NCBI GenBank assembly: GCA_964036195.1
Contig: OZ038460.1
Span: 12,155,504-12,219,503 of the forward strand
Direction of reading: 5' to 3'
Length of the DNA: 64,000 bases
Source of the DNA: Sphaerolaimus hirsutus
Taxonomy: Eukaryota; Nematoda; Chromadorea; Monhysterida; Sphaerolaimidae
A program made the translations under genes and the position numbers. Positions within the stretch are counted from its first letter, which is position 1. Each line of letters starts with the position of its first letter. Below the pieces are notes generated by a model that searched no databases, was not told where the DNA came from, and was given only the letters and a program-made list of their open reading frames with translations. Shown here in pieces: positions 36,601 through 47,426 of this stretch.

Positions 36601-37864
36601 GCCGCCAATAGTACTGTCATTAGAAAGCATGTTTTTCAATCAAATGAAAATCATAAACCCAAATTCTAACAGACATAGAATAGAAGCGAGTATGGGCTTC
36701 CTTCTTCCAAATCGGTCTGCAATCGCCGGCACGACTATGGAACCAATCATGAAACCAAAGAACAGTGCCGAACCGGCCACATCGATCAAATACGCCCTAT
36801 CGCAGACTAGTTCGAACTGCGACAGTTATGCTTTCGGGCGCTATTAGGACGCGGAAGCGGAATAGTATTGACTTGTCGACTTTTAGCCCAAAACTAAGTG
36901 AACTTTTCGACTTCTTGTCCAAATTTTTAGCATTTTTCTCAAAAAAGGCAAATGTGACACTATCATTGAGGGGCATGTGAGGTGAAAAAATTTATGGAAA
37001 ATTATGAAAAATCTGCGGGAGCAGCCCCCGATGACGTTTCTGGGCCTAACTCGAAATTTTCATTATTTGGACTTGTCGACTTTTAGAATTGGATGCCTTA
37101 ATTATGATTTTGCGAAGCTGGATTTGCACATACAATGGGCAAGCCAACTGACTTCCGATACAATTGTTTGTCCATTCTCTGTGTCATTGCGAAGCACGTC
37201 GAATATCAACGTGGTGCGGTTGCCCGTCGCACAAGATAATGTTGAGTTATCATCAAACGACAATTCGCAGGCACTATCGAATTCTGTTTCACGTCGCCAA
37301 ACTCCTGCCGCACCCGTATTGTAGCTATCTTTCTGTAGCCGTAAGAAAAATCTGGTAATTTACCTTTTTACCTAACAGCAACTTCAACTTAATTGTCGAA
37401 TGCAAACCGTAACACAAGCGAAAGGCATTTCGATGTGCGAAAACGCGGTGGCCATCATTTGTATCCCGCACGGTATCCACAAGAATGACCCCAAAATCGC
37501 CACAAACACCTGATAGCGTCCCCATACACCTGCGGGTGTTTGTAAAAACTTAAAACTTAAAACAGAATCCACTGGGGGCACTCTTTGATCCTGTAAAAAA
37601 ACCTGTAATATGTCTCATGTCATGCTAAGTGTCAGAGGTCATGGAAAATGCCCTGCAAAATGACAAACGTACGTTTGCCATTTTTGCAGGGCATTTTTCA
37701 TGACTTTTGACACTTTGCATGACATTTGAAATTGTACAGGGCTTTTTACTGGATCTGGGAGTAGCACCAGAAAGTAAACATTGAATTACAAAACAAAATG
37801 ATAATTCGAGTTAAAGAGCCTCACCGAGCTGCGTCAACGCCACATCAGTATTCAAGGTGTGCAT
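30691..37864 (-). CDS. SLC22-family organic ion transporter, complete (gene A)
   Basis: Twelve exons read leftward with continuous phase: 37864-37825, 37529-37408, 37332-37153, 36816-36675, 36613-36525, 36435-36319, 35840-35670, 35302-35160, 34248-34114, 34044-33969, 33641-33459, 30858-30691. They total 1566 bases, giving 521 aa, close to the usual SLC22 length (about 550). Family marks in order: N-terminal GVWGRYQ; a large extracellular loop with Cys pairs and several N-x-S/T sites in exon 3; DRFGRR after span 2 (from D148); WLLPES (P260); the AKVNK end of the central loop; YYGLS; IGRR; ELFPTVVR (from E435); and PETSG near the C-terminus. Members are 12-span major-facilitator carriers for organic cations, anions or carnitine at the plasma membrane; the substrate cannot be told here. 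The end of exon 2 (donor GTTTGC) and the exon 11 donor (GTCCGC) are the weakest junctions. It is paralogous to the plus-strand gene at 61991. Confidence 0.88.
31315..33275. mobile_element. Inverted-repeat element, TAGGGTGTCAA family, with GGAAAACGG arrays around a BEL/Pao fragment
   Basis: Ends TAGGGTGTCAAA and TTTGACACCCTA. GGAAAACGGAAAGGTAAAA arrays lie at both ends (31325-31565 and 33005-33265). The flanks GTATTGAT and GTATTTGA look like a worn 8-bp duplication. It lies in intron 11 of the SLC22-like gene A. The copy at 53374-53887 has the arrays but no BEL/Pao sequence. Confidence 0.75.
31790..33000 (+). mobile_element. BEL/Pao retrotransposon pol fragment (broken)
   Basis: A translated stretch resembles BEL/Pao reverse transcriptase. 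A DGSAGKPSFNECL block (32139 onward) is followed by an ADIEKE block. After a stop near 32500 comes a short frame with YVDN, at the position of the YxDD catalytic box, and then a YDPIGFTAPV block at about 32828. At least two stops and frame changes separate the parts. No LTRs, gag, protease or integrase were seen, so it is a dead fragment. Confidence 0.8.
33707..33933. mobile_element. Foldback MITE, GGGGCCAGTTCCGC family (copy 3)
   Basis: Ends GGGGGCCAGTTCCGCGAAA and CATTTTGCGGAACTGGCCCC. It lies in intron 10 of the SLC22-like gene A. Confidence 0.8.
34317..35132. mobile_element. Cluster of TA-flanked MITEs with CCGTATTTCCTCGAAATACC ends
   Basis: At least three adjoining units in intron 8 of the SLC22-like gene A have ends such as TA|CCGTATTTCCTCGAA (34317) and GAGGAAATACGG|TA (34759). 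Their interiors are G or C runs with GGGGGTATTTCGAGG units. Confidence 0.65.
35946..36120. mobile_element. Remnant of the CAGGGGTCTCC/GATAGATAG family
   Basis: The left end CAGGGGTCTCCAATTGGGG is followed by AGCTATCTATCTATCCCG units. The right end is missing. It lies in intron 6 of the SLC22-like gene A. Confidence 0.6.
37590..37775. mobile_element. MITE remnant, GGGGGCAGTCCC/TGTCATG family
   Basis: An inverted pair of TGCCCTGCAAAATG-type units surrounds an ACGTACGT centre; the right end is GGATCTGGGAGTAGCACCAG. It lies in intron 1 of the SLC22-like gene A. Confidence 0.5.
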
Positions 37865-37909
37865 GCCGTCAAGCCGAGTGCGTGAAGAACAATTGGTAAT
37901 GTTCTGGAG

Positions 37910-38970
37910 CAGGGTTGGTTTTATAAAAATTCATTTTAGTAAAATTGTATAAAAATTGTATAAAAATTTTATTTTATTTTTATTTTATTCTTATTTCATT
38001 TTATTTTATTTTATTTTATTCCCAAAAGTCATTAATAAAATAAAATGACACATTTTACAAAAATTTTACAAAAATTGTACAAAAATTTTACAAAAAAATC
38101 AGAATAATGCATGCAAGGCCAGAAAAATGTTATAATTAGACCTATAGATGAAAAACCTGTGACAAATTTTTCCCTTACTTTTCAAAAGTTGCATGCAGTA
38201 TGTATTGTTAGCTAGCTGCAAGTGTAAAGTTTCAATTATTGATGAGAATGGTTTGCATTTTCAGTAGAAGGACTGGTGGAGTGTGCTGGGCACATTTGTA
38301 AAATGTAATGCAATTTGTCAATTGTCATGACAAATGTATAGTAAACTGTCAATTGTCATGCAAAATGTCAAGTGTCATGTCAAATTTCAAGCAAAGTGGC
38401 AATTGTCATGACAAATGTCATGCAAAGTGTAAATTGTGTATCCAAATCTTGTGTTATTGTATCCATAGTATGTTTTGTACCCAAATCTTATGTTTTTGTA
38501 TCCAAATGTTCACATAAGATTTGGATTCAACAACAACATAATTTGGATACAAAACATAAGATTTAGATATAAAACATAAGATTTGGACACAATTTGCTTG
38601 ACAATTGATACTTTAGTTTTTACATGTCATGACACTTTACCTTACATTTGTCATGACAATTGACACTTTGCATCACATTTTACATGACATTTGACACTTT
38701 ACACTTGGGACTGCTCCCAGATCCATGAATAAACAGGTAGAAACTCAAGCAACACGATAAAATTTTACAAAAAATATGAATTTTTATACAATTTTACAAA
38801 AAATACGAATTTTTATACAATTTTACAAAATTTTTACAAAAATTTGAATTTTTATACAATTTTTATTTTTATTCTTAAATTTTCCATTTTATTTTATTTT
38901 ATTTTATTCTTGAATATTCCATTTTATTTTTATTTTATTTTTATTTTTTTCTGAGATTTTGCCAACCCTG
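37910..38970 (-). mobile_element. 1061-bp hAT-like non-autonomous element, copy 2
   Basis: It looks base-for-base like 28458-29518 in inverse orientation and is flanked by the 8-bp duplication TTCTGGAG. It begins 46 bases upstream of the inferred start codon of the SLC22-like gene A, so it lies in that gene's 5' UTR or promoter. Confidence 0.92.
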
Positions 38971-40273
38971 TTCTGGAGGTAATTTTCTGGAGGGTTTTCC
39001 ACTTTTAATCCCCTGCAGTTTACATGCTCACGGTTTTCCATCCTGTACTGTGTCACTTTACTTGATAGGTATCACTGTTACATCTTTCCACTTTTCCTTC
39101 AATGTATTTCAGTTTATTTGCTGTAGGTATGCTACTCTTAAAGCCCAAGTTGTGTTGAACAGAAATCAGGGCTTTTTCACATGTAGTAAAAGTTATAAAT
39201 ACACCAATACTCTTTTATTTTACACATCATAACATAATTCACTCTTTTTACATCTGTGTGTACAGTGTACAAATGCAGTGCAAATACCTACCTACTATAA
39301 TAATAAATGCATTAGTTAAACACATGTAAATTTAAATTTCATTGACCAATCAAAGGTAAATCAATATGGGTACAATACAATGTTAGCAAAAACTTTTGTA
39401 AAAGTAGGTAATTAAAATTTTGAAGTGCACTTCATGTGGCTTGTAAACTGTGATGCTCTGGTTTTACAAAAAGTTTTCTACTCTGGGACAGTGACATAAA
39501 ATGTGGCGGTGACGCAGTGATTGTCACCGCCTGCTTTTCCGATGTCACCGCCGCAAAATGAGGTGTCATCGCGGTCATTTTGATCCGTAGTTCAGTTTTA
39601 ATTGGTGGCACGATTTTTCAGCGCATTCCATTATATTTAATAAATAGAAGTGTAAAGGAATGGCTGTACATCAGCGCCAAATTTGCATATGAGTACATGA
39701 CACACATAAAAATTATTCACGCGACCCGCTGGGCAGCGGTTCATAGCCGCAGCGGGGGAAGCATTTAAATATTTAGCTTTGTGCACATACCTAATATTTA
39801 CCTAAATCGAATGAAATAAAAACATTTTCCTTACATTTTTAGGATTTCGTTTTCCACATGCTTGCGGTGTTCACACGGTTTCGTGTGAATAGTACCATAA
39901 AAAATAGTGAAAACGGTCCATAATTCTGGAATAAAGTTCCGTATTATATCTGCAAAGAAAGGCAGTAAAATGTGCTCACTAGCGTAAATACACACATGCC
40001 AATTTGCAGATAATTTGAGCCTGTCATTCAAATTTGAAAATGAATTTCTGTTGTCGGTTTGGTTTCAAAACAAAAACCGAACCGACAACTGAAATTAGTT
40101 TCAAAATGCATATAGGTAAATGTTGAATGACAGGCTCAAATTATCTGCAAATTGGCATGTGTGTATTTACGCTAGTGAGCACACTTTACTGCCTTTCTTT
40201 GCAACCAACCCCCCCCCCATTCGAGACCCCTGATGTGCAAAACATTTGGATACCATAGGTGGGTATCCTGGGG
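38971..40273. other. Spacer with a palindrome at 39953-40203
   Basis: No gene is recognised. A roughly 250-base palindrome (arms begin GCAAAGAAAGGCAGTAAA and carry GACAGGCTCAAATTATCTGC) surrounds a CCGACAAC loop region. Confidence 0.45.
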
Positions 40274-40707
40274 CAGGGACGTAGCCAGGATTTTTGAGCG
40301 GGGGGGGATTGTATACGGAGCCAAGCGAACGGAGGGGGCGGCGCCCCCCCCCCTCAAATTTTACAACTGTAGTAGAGGAATGGCGCCATGGCGCTGGCGC
40401 CATTTGTAGGCACCACGCCATGGCGCCACTGGCGTTGCCATTGGCGCCAAAGCAGCAGTATATGTCTGTATTTTACATGGTTCGACATGGATTGTAATTG
40501 AGTCCATTTTCACTGGCTTTGAGGCTGCGGAGAACAGTCAGCCAAAAATATATCTTGTGAAGTGAACATGCGCACTTCCGCGCAAAATTTTTTCAAACTG
40601 TCGACAAAATCGTCCTCTGAAAGTGCCATTTCTGGCACATCTTTTGGTCTGGCCCGGGAATGGTTGGGGTGGCCGCCCCCCCCGCCCCCCCCCTGGCTAC
40701 GTCCTTG
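40274..40707. mobile_element. hAT-like MITE, CAGGGACGTAGCCAGG family
   Basis: Ends CAGGGACGTAGCCAGGATTT and CCTGGCTACGTCCTTG with a perfect 8-bp duplication TCCTGGGG. Elements with this type of end occur in many animals. A fragment of the same family is at about 48770-48845. Confidence 0.88.
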
Positions 40708-40914
40708 TCCTGGGGGGTTGGCTAACCGGGTCAAATGGAGATACGGAATTTATACATCACTGACTCGACCTCAAACATGGAATTTTCAGGTTGTCCTGCT
40801 CATTTTAAGTGTTTAATCGGCCCAGAAAGTGTGGTGGACCACCAGCCTACTGTTTCTCTATAATGAAAAAGTCTCAACTATTCTGCACGGTAGTGTAGAG
40901 CAAACAAGCAAAAA

Positions 40915-41270
40915 GAGCCATGGTGCTACCATGCTATGGCGCTTAGCACCATGTCCATGAAAAGTGCCATGGCGCTTTTGGCGCTTTTCATGGTTGTAAA
41001 AAATTGACAAAACCTGCCATTCTATTGGAGGTATGCCTTTCTATTAGAAGAAATACAGTAAACGTAAATATATACACGTACACAATATGTATATACATAC
41101 ACAAACGTAATATATATACGTACACAAACTAGCATATACTGCGATGCAAAATGGATGCAAATACATCATGTACCTTGAATACATCATGTACCTTATTTCA
41201 GATGGAATATTTCATGGGGGTGTATTCAAGGGGGGGGGGCGAGTATTTCGAGGAAACACAGTATATAATT
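40915..41270. repeat. MITE remnants: GCGCC units and a TA-type end
   Basis: ATGGCGCTTTTGGCGC units at 40930-41000 are followed by a CTATTAGAAGAAATACAG|TA end at about 41063 and a G-run unit at 41215-41265. Confidence 0.5.
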
Positions 41271-41828
41271 ACATAATGGTGTCACTGCGACAAAATAGCC
41301 TGTCACTCACTGTCACCGCTAGAATTTTGGACCATTTTATGTCTATGCTCTGGGATGAAAAGTGTCATATCAATTTCGATTTAAAATATAGTTGTGGTTT
41401 GTAAATTGTTGTTACGTATATCACGTAAAATGGAGTAGTTAAGATGAAAACCATGAACACGTAAAACGTTAGGGATGAAAAGTGGAACCAGATGAAAGCT
41501 TTCTGCGGAAAGTCAGTTAATTTGATCCGCACTCAACTTGAGTCTACTCTTCGCACTTTGAGTGTAGTGAACATCAATGCACTTTGAATTGTCGGCCGAC
41601 CTAAGTTTACTGATAACAAAATGCATTACACCTATTTGTAGTGTGTGTTGTAGCTTTGGCACGGCGGAGCAAACACAAACAAAACAGTGTCGGTTTTCAC
41701 GAGCGGGGACAAGCATGCAACTTCGCAGTAACATCTGCACTCTCTGCCGTGCAATGCTTCGCCGACGGACGCGGAAATGAAGAAACTTCGAGCCAATATA
41801 AAATACACACATAAATATAGCCCGTATA

Positions 41829-42013
41829 GTATACTCGTCGGATCTCACACTCAGTATGGAAACCTACCATAATCCATCTGAATAATTAACCAGAAATTAT
41901 AAAGTTATTATCATAACATTCACAATGTCAACATCATAATTAATCACAAGATTTTATTCATTAAATTATGGTAGGATTCTACACATACTACCTATGCGGT
42001 CCGCCAAGTATAT
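41829..42013. mobile_element. MITE, TATACTCGGCGGACC family (copy 3)
   Basis: Left end GTATACTCGTCGGATC, right end GCGGTCCGCCAAGTATAT. The inner borders share GGAAACCTACCATAATCC with the copy at 30473-30666. Confidence 0.6.
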
Positions 42014-42754
42014 GTAAATACCTAGGTATACAAAATACTGATTTATTTTAAACATAATTTGAAACATTTACCGTTGGGTAACTCGAATGTTGAAAAGTGC
42101 ATTTAAATAAAACTACATCAATAACAACCAACAGAAAAACAGACACCGGCGAAAAATTATTTTATTCTCAAATATATGGGTATCATAAATAAGTGATGTA
42201 TTTATCAGTTTTTATTCGTTCACATTAATAAATTCGTTCAATAGCAATATTTGATCCAACCTCACAGTACGTAGCTGGAAATACTCCTCCCAAACAACTT
42301 CCCCAGATACAATCTAAACGAGTTTTTTCTATAGCACCCCAAATGTGAATAATTGGTCCAACAGAGAATACACGGAGCTAGTTCTAAAACTGGGCAACCC
42401 AGGCCCCTGGGAAAAGAGCCACCTACTGCTGTCTGGAAATTCGAAAGACACTGTTGGGCTTTGGTCGCTGCTAATTACTTCCTTCTCAACCCACTGCCCA
42501 CTGTGACACGCACGCCGTACAACTCCTAACTAGGTAGATACGTAAAATATGCAGCAAATATGCATAAGAACAGTCCACAAAGCTCGAACATTCATTCACG
42601 CTGGCGTGCTAACGTCCGCGTCGAATTACCCCGCTCATTACACAACATTTTCACATAACGACTTCCGCGTGCGCTGCGCTGCACTGCAGTGCACTTCGTG
42701 TGATGACCCCATGCTAAATATCGCTGCTATACAATATTGGCGGCCCACAAACTA
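42014..42754. other. Spacer, nothing recognised
   Basis: No ORF with a known domain and no clear repeat end. Confidence 0.4.
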
Positions 42755-42946
42755 GTTGACACGTGTGTGTGTCAAGTGATCTGTGTCAACTCAGATTTCG
42801 GCTTCAAATCTTCCAATGCACTTGTAGTGATAGTTATTTTTCAACATTACCGCATGTGCATTCGGAGATCGCTCCGCGACACGTGAAGCCGAAACATGAG
42901 TTGACACAGACCAGTTGACTGACACACATGCGTCAACTAGCGTGCG
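42755..42946. mobile_element. MITE, GTTGACA/CACACAC family (copy 1)
   Basis: Ends CTAGTTGACACGTGTGTGTG and CACACATGCGTCAACTAGCG, with an inner inverted repeat around GTGTCAACTCA. It lies upstream of the single-Ig gene. Confidence 0.65.
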
Positions 42947-43321
42947 GGCCGCCATTCACGCTGATGTGTAACAGTTTCTATCACGATCTGAAGTCGGGCA
43001 CGTTCCGTGGCACTTCGCAGGGCGGCCGCGTCGATCATGGTCCCGTTGTATGACGCGCATGCGAATGAGCAATGACAGCGGCGGCGGGCGGGCATCAAGT
43101 GGTTTCGGAAGGCGGCGGGATCGATTACCCTCGACCGTCGCTCGGCTGCGGGCGGCCGTAATTTGGCGGCACCCGCTGCGCATCCAGCGCTCGTCCCCCG
43201 CGCCGCTGAAACCACTCATATTGTTCATGCTTGTCGCTGTCGGGCGCAAAAACTCACTCGGGTCGCCACTGGAGAGCAAACATATTGACATAGATTTATT
43301 TACACTGATGTTACGGCGACC

Positions 43322-44453
43322 ATGAGTATACTTGGAGCAATAGTGATTGTGGGCGTGTTTTTCCGAACCGGTATGTTTTGAACATATCCACGAGATTACG
43401 CGTGGTTGCTGACTAAATCGAACTTCCCCATGGCGATCCACGCAGGCCACGCACAGAAAACGATACCAAAAGATGAAACGCGACACGTGAACGTGCAGTG
43501 GATCGAACCGCACAGCCCCCAGAGTCTTATCAGCGCGGTCTACTTGGCCACGAACAACAGCATCAGTTTGCTGTGTTTGCTGGACGACGCTTACACGAAA
43601 TTGAACCCAGACAACCAGCTGTTACAGTGGTCGCTTTGAACGTGTTTTACACAAGCTCGTACAATTTGCACATGTAAAACTAAATGTGTAAAGTCATATC
43701 TGCGCATCTCATTCTGCCCGACGTCGTCATAAAAGTACGTAAGCAAAATTGGTCATGATGTCAGTGCAGCTGAACGATATGCATTTGTCTCGACTTTGCA
43801 AAATTGGTTTTGCATGAGGTATTGTACTGGCTTACAAATGTACTGCCTTACAATGACTATCATGCTTACACACACTACTGTTCTACCGAAATTTCAAAAA
43901 AGATTGTGAAACTAATGCGTCATGCAGTTTTAATTTCACAGGCACGTGAAGCCGTTCGAAAACAAAAACGAGACATTGCTCGGCAAGGCCGTGCAAAACG
44001 CTATCGGTTTCGGTGAGGCCAAATTGATCAAAGCCAGGGTCAGCTCGAGCTTCGGCGGCATTTACACGTGCGCGGGCGGCGGCGACAAGCTCCGGTGCCA
44101 GTCCCAGACCCTGTAAAATGCCCTGTAAAATGTCAAATGTCATGCAAAGTGTCAAAAGTCATGTAAAATGCCCTGCAAATAAACCGAGTTGACCCATGAC
44201 TTTTGAAACTTTGCATGACATTTGACATTTTACACGGCATTTTACGGGGTCTGGGACTGCCCCCAGGTCGAAACCGGTCCACGTTTATGTCGTCGGTCAG
44301 TGAAGTATGGAAATGTGAGATGTTTGCTCTACTGCAGCTCTATTTTATTGTGTTACATGTAGGGACTGTTATCAGAAAATGAGCGTTTGAGCGGCTTAAC
44401 GACCGTACTTTGCAGTGCATGAGCACTTTCGCCGCGAAACGGGCTCGCGTTGA
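43322..44453 (+). CDS. Small secreted single-Ig-domain protein
   Basis: Exons with continuous phase: 43322-43370, 43446-43629, 43942-44100, 44267-44295, 44416-44453, giving 152 aa. Exon 1 encodes a hydrophobic signal peptide (MSILGAIVIVGVFF). The Ig fold has C60, W78 (codon split by an intron) and the YTC cysteine C121, ending with the G-strand KPVHVYVV. There is no transmembrane segment: the last exon adds a short basic tail and a stop, so the product should be secreted. The 166-bp intron 44101-44266 is a miniature transposon whose ends supply GT and CAG; LRCQ just before the junction comes from its edge. If that intron is not removed, the protein stops after CQSQTL and loses the G strand. 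I cannot name the gene. It lies just upstream of two basigin-type genes and may be a diverged relative. The last exon is the least certain. Confidence 0.65.
44101..44266 (+). mobile_element. MITE acting as an intron (introner-like)
   Basis: Inverted ends AGTCCCAGACCCTGTAAAAT and ATTTTACGGGGTCTGGGACT (44100-44258), with GTCAAATGTCATGCAAAGTG units between. The predicted donor is CA|GTCCCAG and the acceptor TGCCCCCAG|G, the acceptor being the element's own right tip. Removal joins two halves of an Ig domain in frame. Confidence 0.7.
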
Positions 44454-44493
44454 GATGTTTCGAAATATTTAATTTTCGTCCGCGCAAAATAAG

Positions 44494-44991
44494 ATCTGAT
44501 AAAAAATGGCTAAAGCCAACTAAAAGTGGACACTGCACCTAACCATGTGTATGCTTTTGAATGCACAAAAGTAATATATCATATACCATGCCATTTTCTG
44601 ATTGAGCTATCAAAAGATGTATATCAAGGGAAATGTACACAAATGCTAATAATATAGGCCATCAACACAGCAAACTGCATCACAAGAAACAATTTCATCA
44701 AACTTTTGCATGGCAGCGTGAGCTGTGTCAAAGTGCTGCAAACATTAAAGATACAAAAAGCTCACGCTGCCATGCAAAAGTTTGGTGAAATTGTTTCTTG
44801 TGATGCAGTTTGCTGTGTTGATAGCCTATATTATTAGCATTTGTGTACATTTCCCTTGATATACATCTTTTGATAGCTCAATCAGAAAATGGCATGGTAT
44901 ATGATATATTACTTTTGTGCATTCAAAAGCATACACATGGTTAGGTGCAGTGTCCACTTTTAGTTGGCTTTAGCCATTTTTTATCAGATAT
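44494..44991. repeat. Near-perfect 500-bp hairpin
   Basis: Two arms of about 240 bases, starting ATCTGATAAAAAATGGC and ending in its complement, surround a loop of about 20 bases near 44747. No ORF. The RNA would fold into a long duplex. Confidence 0.85.
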
Positions 44992-45117
44992 ACTTCTTTT
45001 TGAGGGCCACAGGCCCAAAAGTTTATAAGTTATTGCAAATCAAGCAAATGCCAAATGTGGCAGTGAGCAATACAATCTATAGTCAAGAAGAAGCCAAATA
45101 CTAAGATTCAAAAGATT

Positions 45118-46362
45118 TTCAACCTGACATTTAGAACCTGAAAGTTATCACTTGACATTTATGACTTGAAATTACCCACTTGACAATAACTTGACATAAA
45201 CCACTTGACATTTATGACTGAATGGCATCACTTGATATTTATGACTTGACATGAACTGCTTGCCATTTTTTCACCTGATAGTTTTCACTTGACATAAACA
45301 ACTTGACAGGTATCACCTGAAAATTGTTACTTGACATATTACTTGACATTTGACATGACATTTATCACTTGACATTAAACTTGACATTTCACCTGAAATT
45401 TATCACTTGACGTTAAACTTGACATTTGACATGACATTTATCACTTGACATTAAGCTTGACATTTAACTTGACATTTGACTTGACATTTCACTTGAAATT
45501 TATTACTTGACATTTCACTTGAAATTTATCACTTGGCATTTGACTTGACATTTCAATTGAAAGTTATCACTGTATATTCACCTTGACATTTATCACTTGA
45601 AATTTATCACTTGGCATTTGACTTGACATTTCAATTGAAAGTTATCACTGTATATTCACCTTGACATTTATCACTTGACATTTGACTTGACTTGACTTTA
45701 GACTTGACATTTATAAGTTGACATTTGACTTGATATTTGATCACTTGACATTAAACTTTACTTTGATTAACTTTGACTTGACATTTCTCACTTGAAATTT
45801 GACTTGACATTTATCACTTGAAATTTGACTTGACATATGACTTGATATTTGACATTTATGAGTTGACATTAAACTTGACATTTCACTTGAAATTTGTCAC
45901 TTGACATTTGACTTGAAATGTGTCACTTGACATTTGACATGACATTTGACATTACATTTCACTTGAAATTTATCACTTTACATTTGACTTGACATTTGAC
46001 ATGACATTTATCACTTGACATTAAACTTGACATTTCAATTGAAATTTATTGGTTGACATTTGACTTGAAAGTTATCACTTGAGATTTGACTTGATACTTT
46101 ATCACTTGATATTTTATAACTATCTATCACTTGACATTTATCAATTGACATTTCACTTGAAATTTATCACTTGACAATTATCACTTGACATTTCACTTGA
46201 AATCTACCACTTGACATTTATCACTTGATATTTGACTTGATATTTTATCACTTAATATTTTATCACTAGACATCTATCACTTGACATTTATCACTTGACA
46301 TTTGACTTGACATTTATAACTTGACATTTGACTTGACATCAACCACCAGACATTTATGACCT
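45118..46362. repeat. TTGACATTTATCAC degenerate array
   Basis: About 1.2 kb of imperfect units alternate ACTTGACATTT, ATCACTTGA and GACTTGACA. The period is not fixed. No protein reading frame runs through it. Confidence 0.85.
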
Positions 46363-47426
46363 GATAGTAATCAGCATGCAAGGTCACATGCTCAGTATCA
46401 CATAAAGCAGTAGTTCAGGCATGTTTGCGCATTTTACACAAAATAAGCAAACTTGAATAACTTTTGTAAATCTGTACCAAAATTGCCAAAAATTGGCTCA
46501 TTTGAAAGCTCTAGTCATGGCACACATCAGCAAATTTTTTTTATTGCCCCATTTGTATTCAAATTTTAAATTTATTGAGGTTTGAAAATTTCAAACAGAT
46601 ACCGTACCAAAGTGGGCGGAGCCTGTGAAAAAAAAATCCCGAAAATAAGAAATGGCATCATATTCTCTTTCAAATGAGCCATCAACCATGAAAATCGGTC
46701 GTGTTTCAAGGAAGTTATTGCAGTTTGAAGATTTTCGGGAGAACAAGAACAACAACAACAACAACAAGAACACTACTTGAAAAAGAAAATGCGTAATAAC
46801 TTCCTCCGAACTCAACCGTTGGATCTGAAAATTTGCATGGTGGTACTTTTCGACACGGGCTTTTTAATGGTGCAGTCGGTTCTGCACTAGCGCATTGCGT
46901 TCCGAAGTTATTGCGATTTTAAATTTGCGATTTCCGCATTTTGGTGTGTCTGACCATATTATGGGTGGGTCGCTTGCGCCCTCCCTCGGCAGCGAGGGAT
47001 GGCGCTGGCGCGCCCACCCGATTAGGATATTTTCGGATTTTTCCGCACGGACACTTTTCATCAAAGTCCATGAGCAATCTGATTCCGAACGTTTTTCGGG
47101 TGAATCAACACCAAAAAAGCTTAAAAAAACCGGACGTGCAAATTGTGAACCACCCCTCACCTCACGCCACTCGCTGCCGCCGCTGCACCAGTCGCTGCTG
47201 CGGCGTGGGCGCGGCACGAAAATCAATAAACTTCCCTCGCTGCTCGGAAGTTTTCTGTGCGAGTGCTTTATAGCGAAGTGCTAGCACACCGATGCTATCT
47301 AGTGTTTTCGGTGGTCGTTCCAATACCGGATGCCGTCGATCAATTTCAGCTTTGATGTTTTCCGATATTTTCGTGCTTTCGATAACCTACGACGATTTCA
47401 CAATCACCCCAGGGCTCTAAACCAAA
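46363..47426. other. Probable 5' region of the basigin gene
   Basis: AT-rich to about 46850, then GC-rich (46950-47230, for example CGGCAGCGAGGGATGGCGC). No coding exon is recognised; a promoter or 5' UTR exon is plausible but unproven. Confidence 0.35.

Noticed and set aside
42937-43513. Long GC-rich minus-strand ORFs (92 and 185 codons) opposite the single-Ig gene
   Set aside because: They run antisense to the signal-peptide exon and exon 2 of the single-Ig gene and have no domain; openness is explained by GC content.
43804-44016. A plus-strand ORF ending in a basic AREAVRKQKRDIARQ stretch
   Set aside because: It is the wrong frame of exon 3 of the single-Ig gene. The Ig frame (ending SSSFGGIYTCAGG) fits the splice phase from the previous exon.
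45118-46362. A CRISPR-like or satellite array
   Set aside because: Units vary in length and order without constant spacers, and the context is an animal genome with introns. It is a degenerate word repeat, not a CRISPR array and not a fixed-period satellite.
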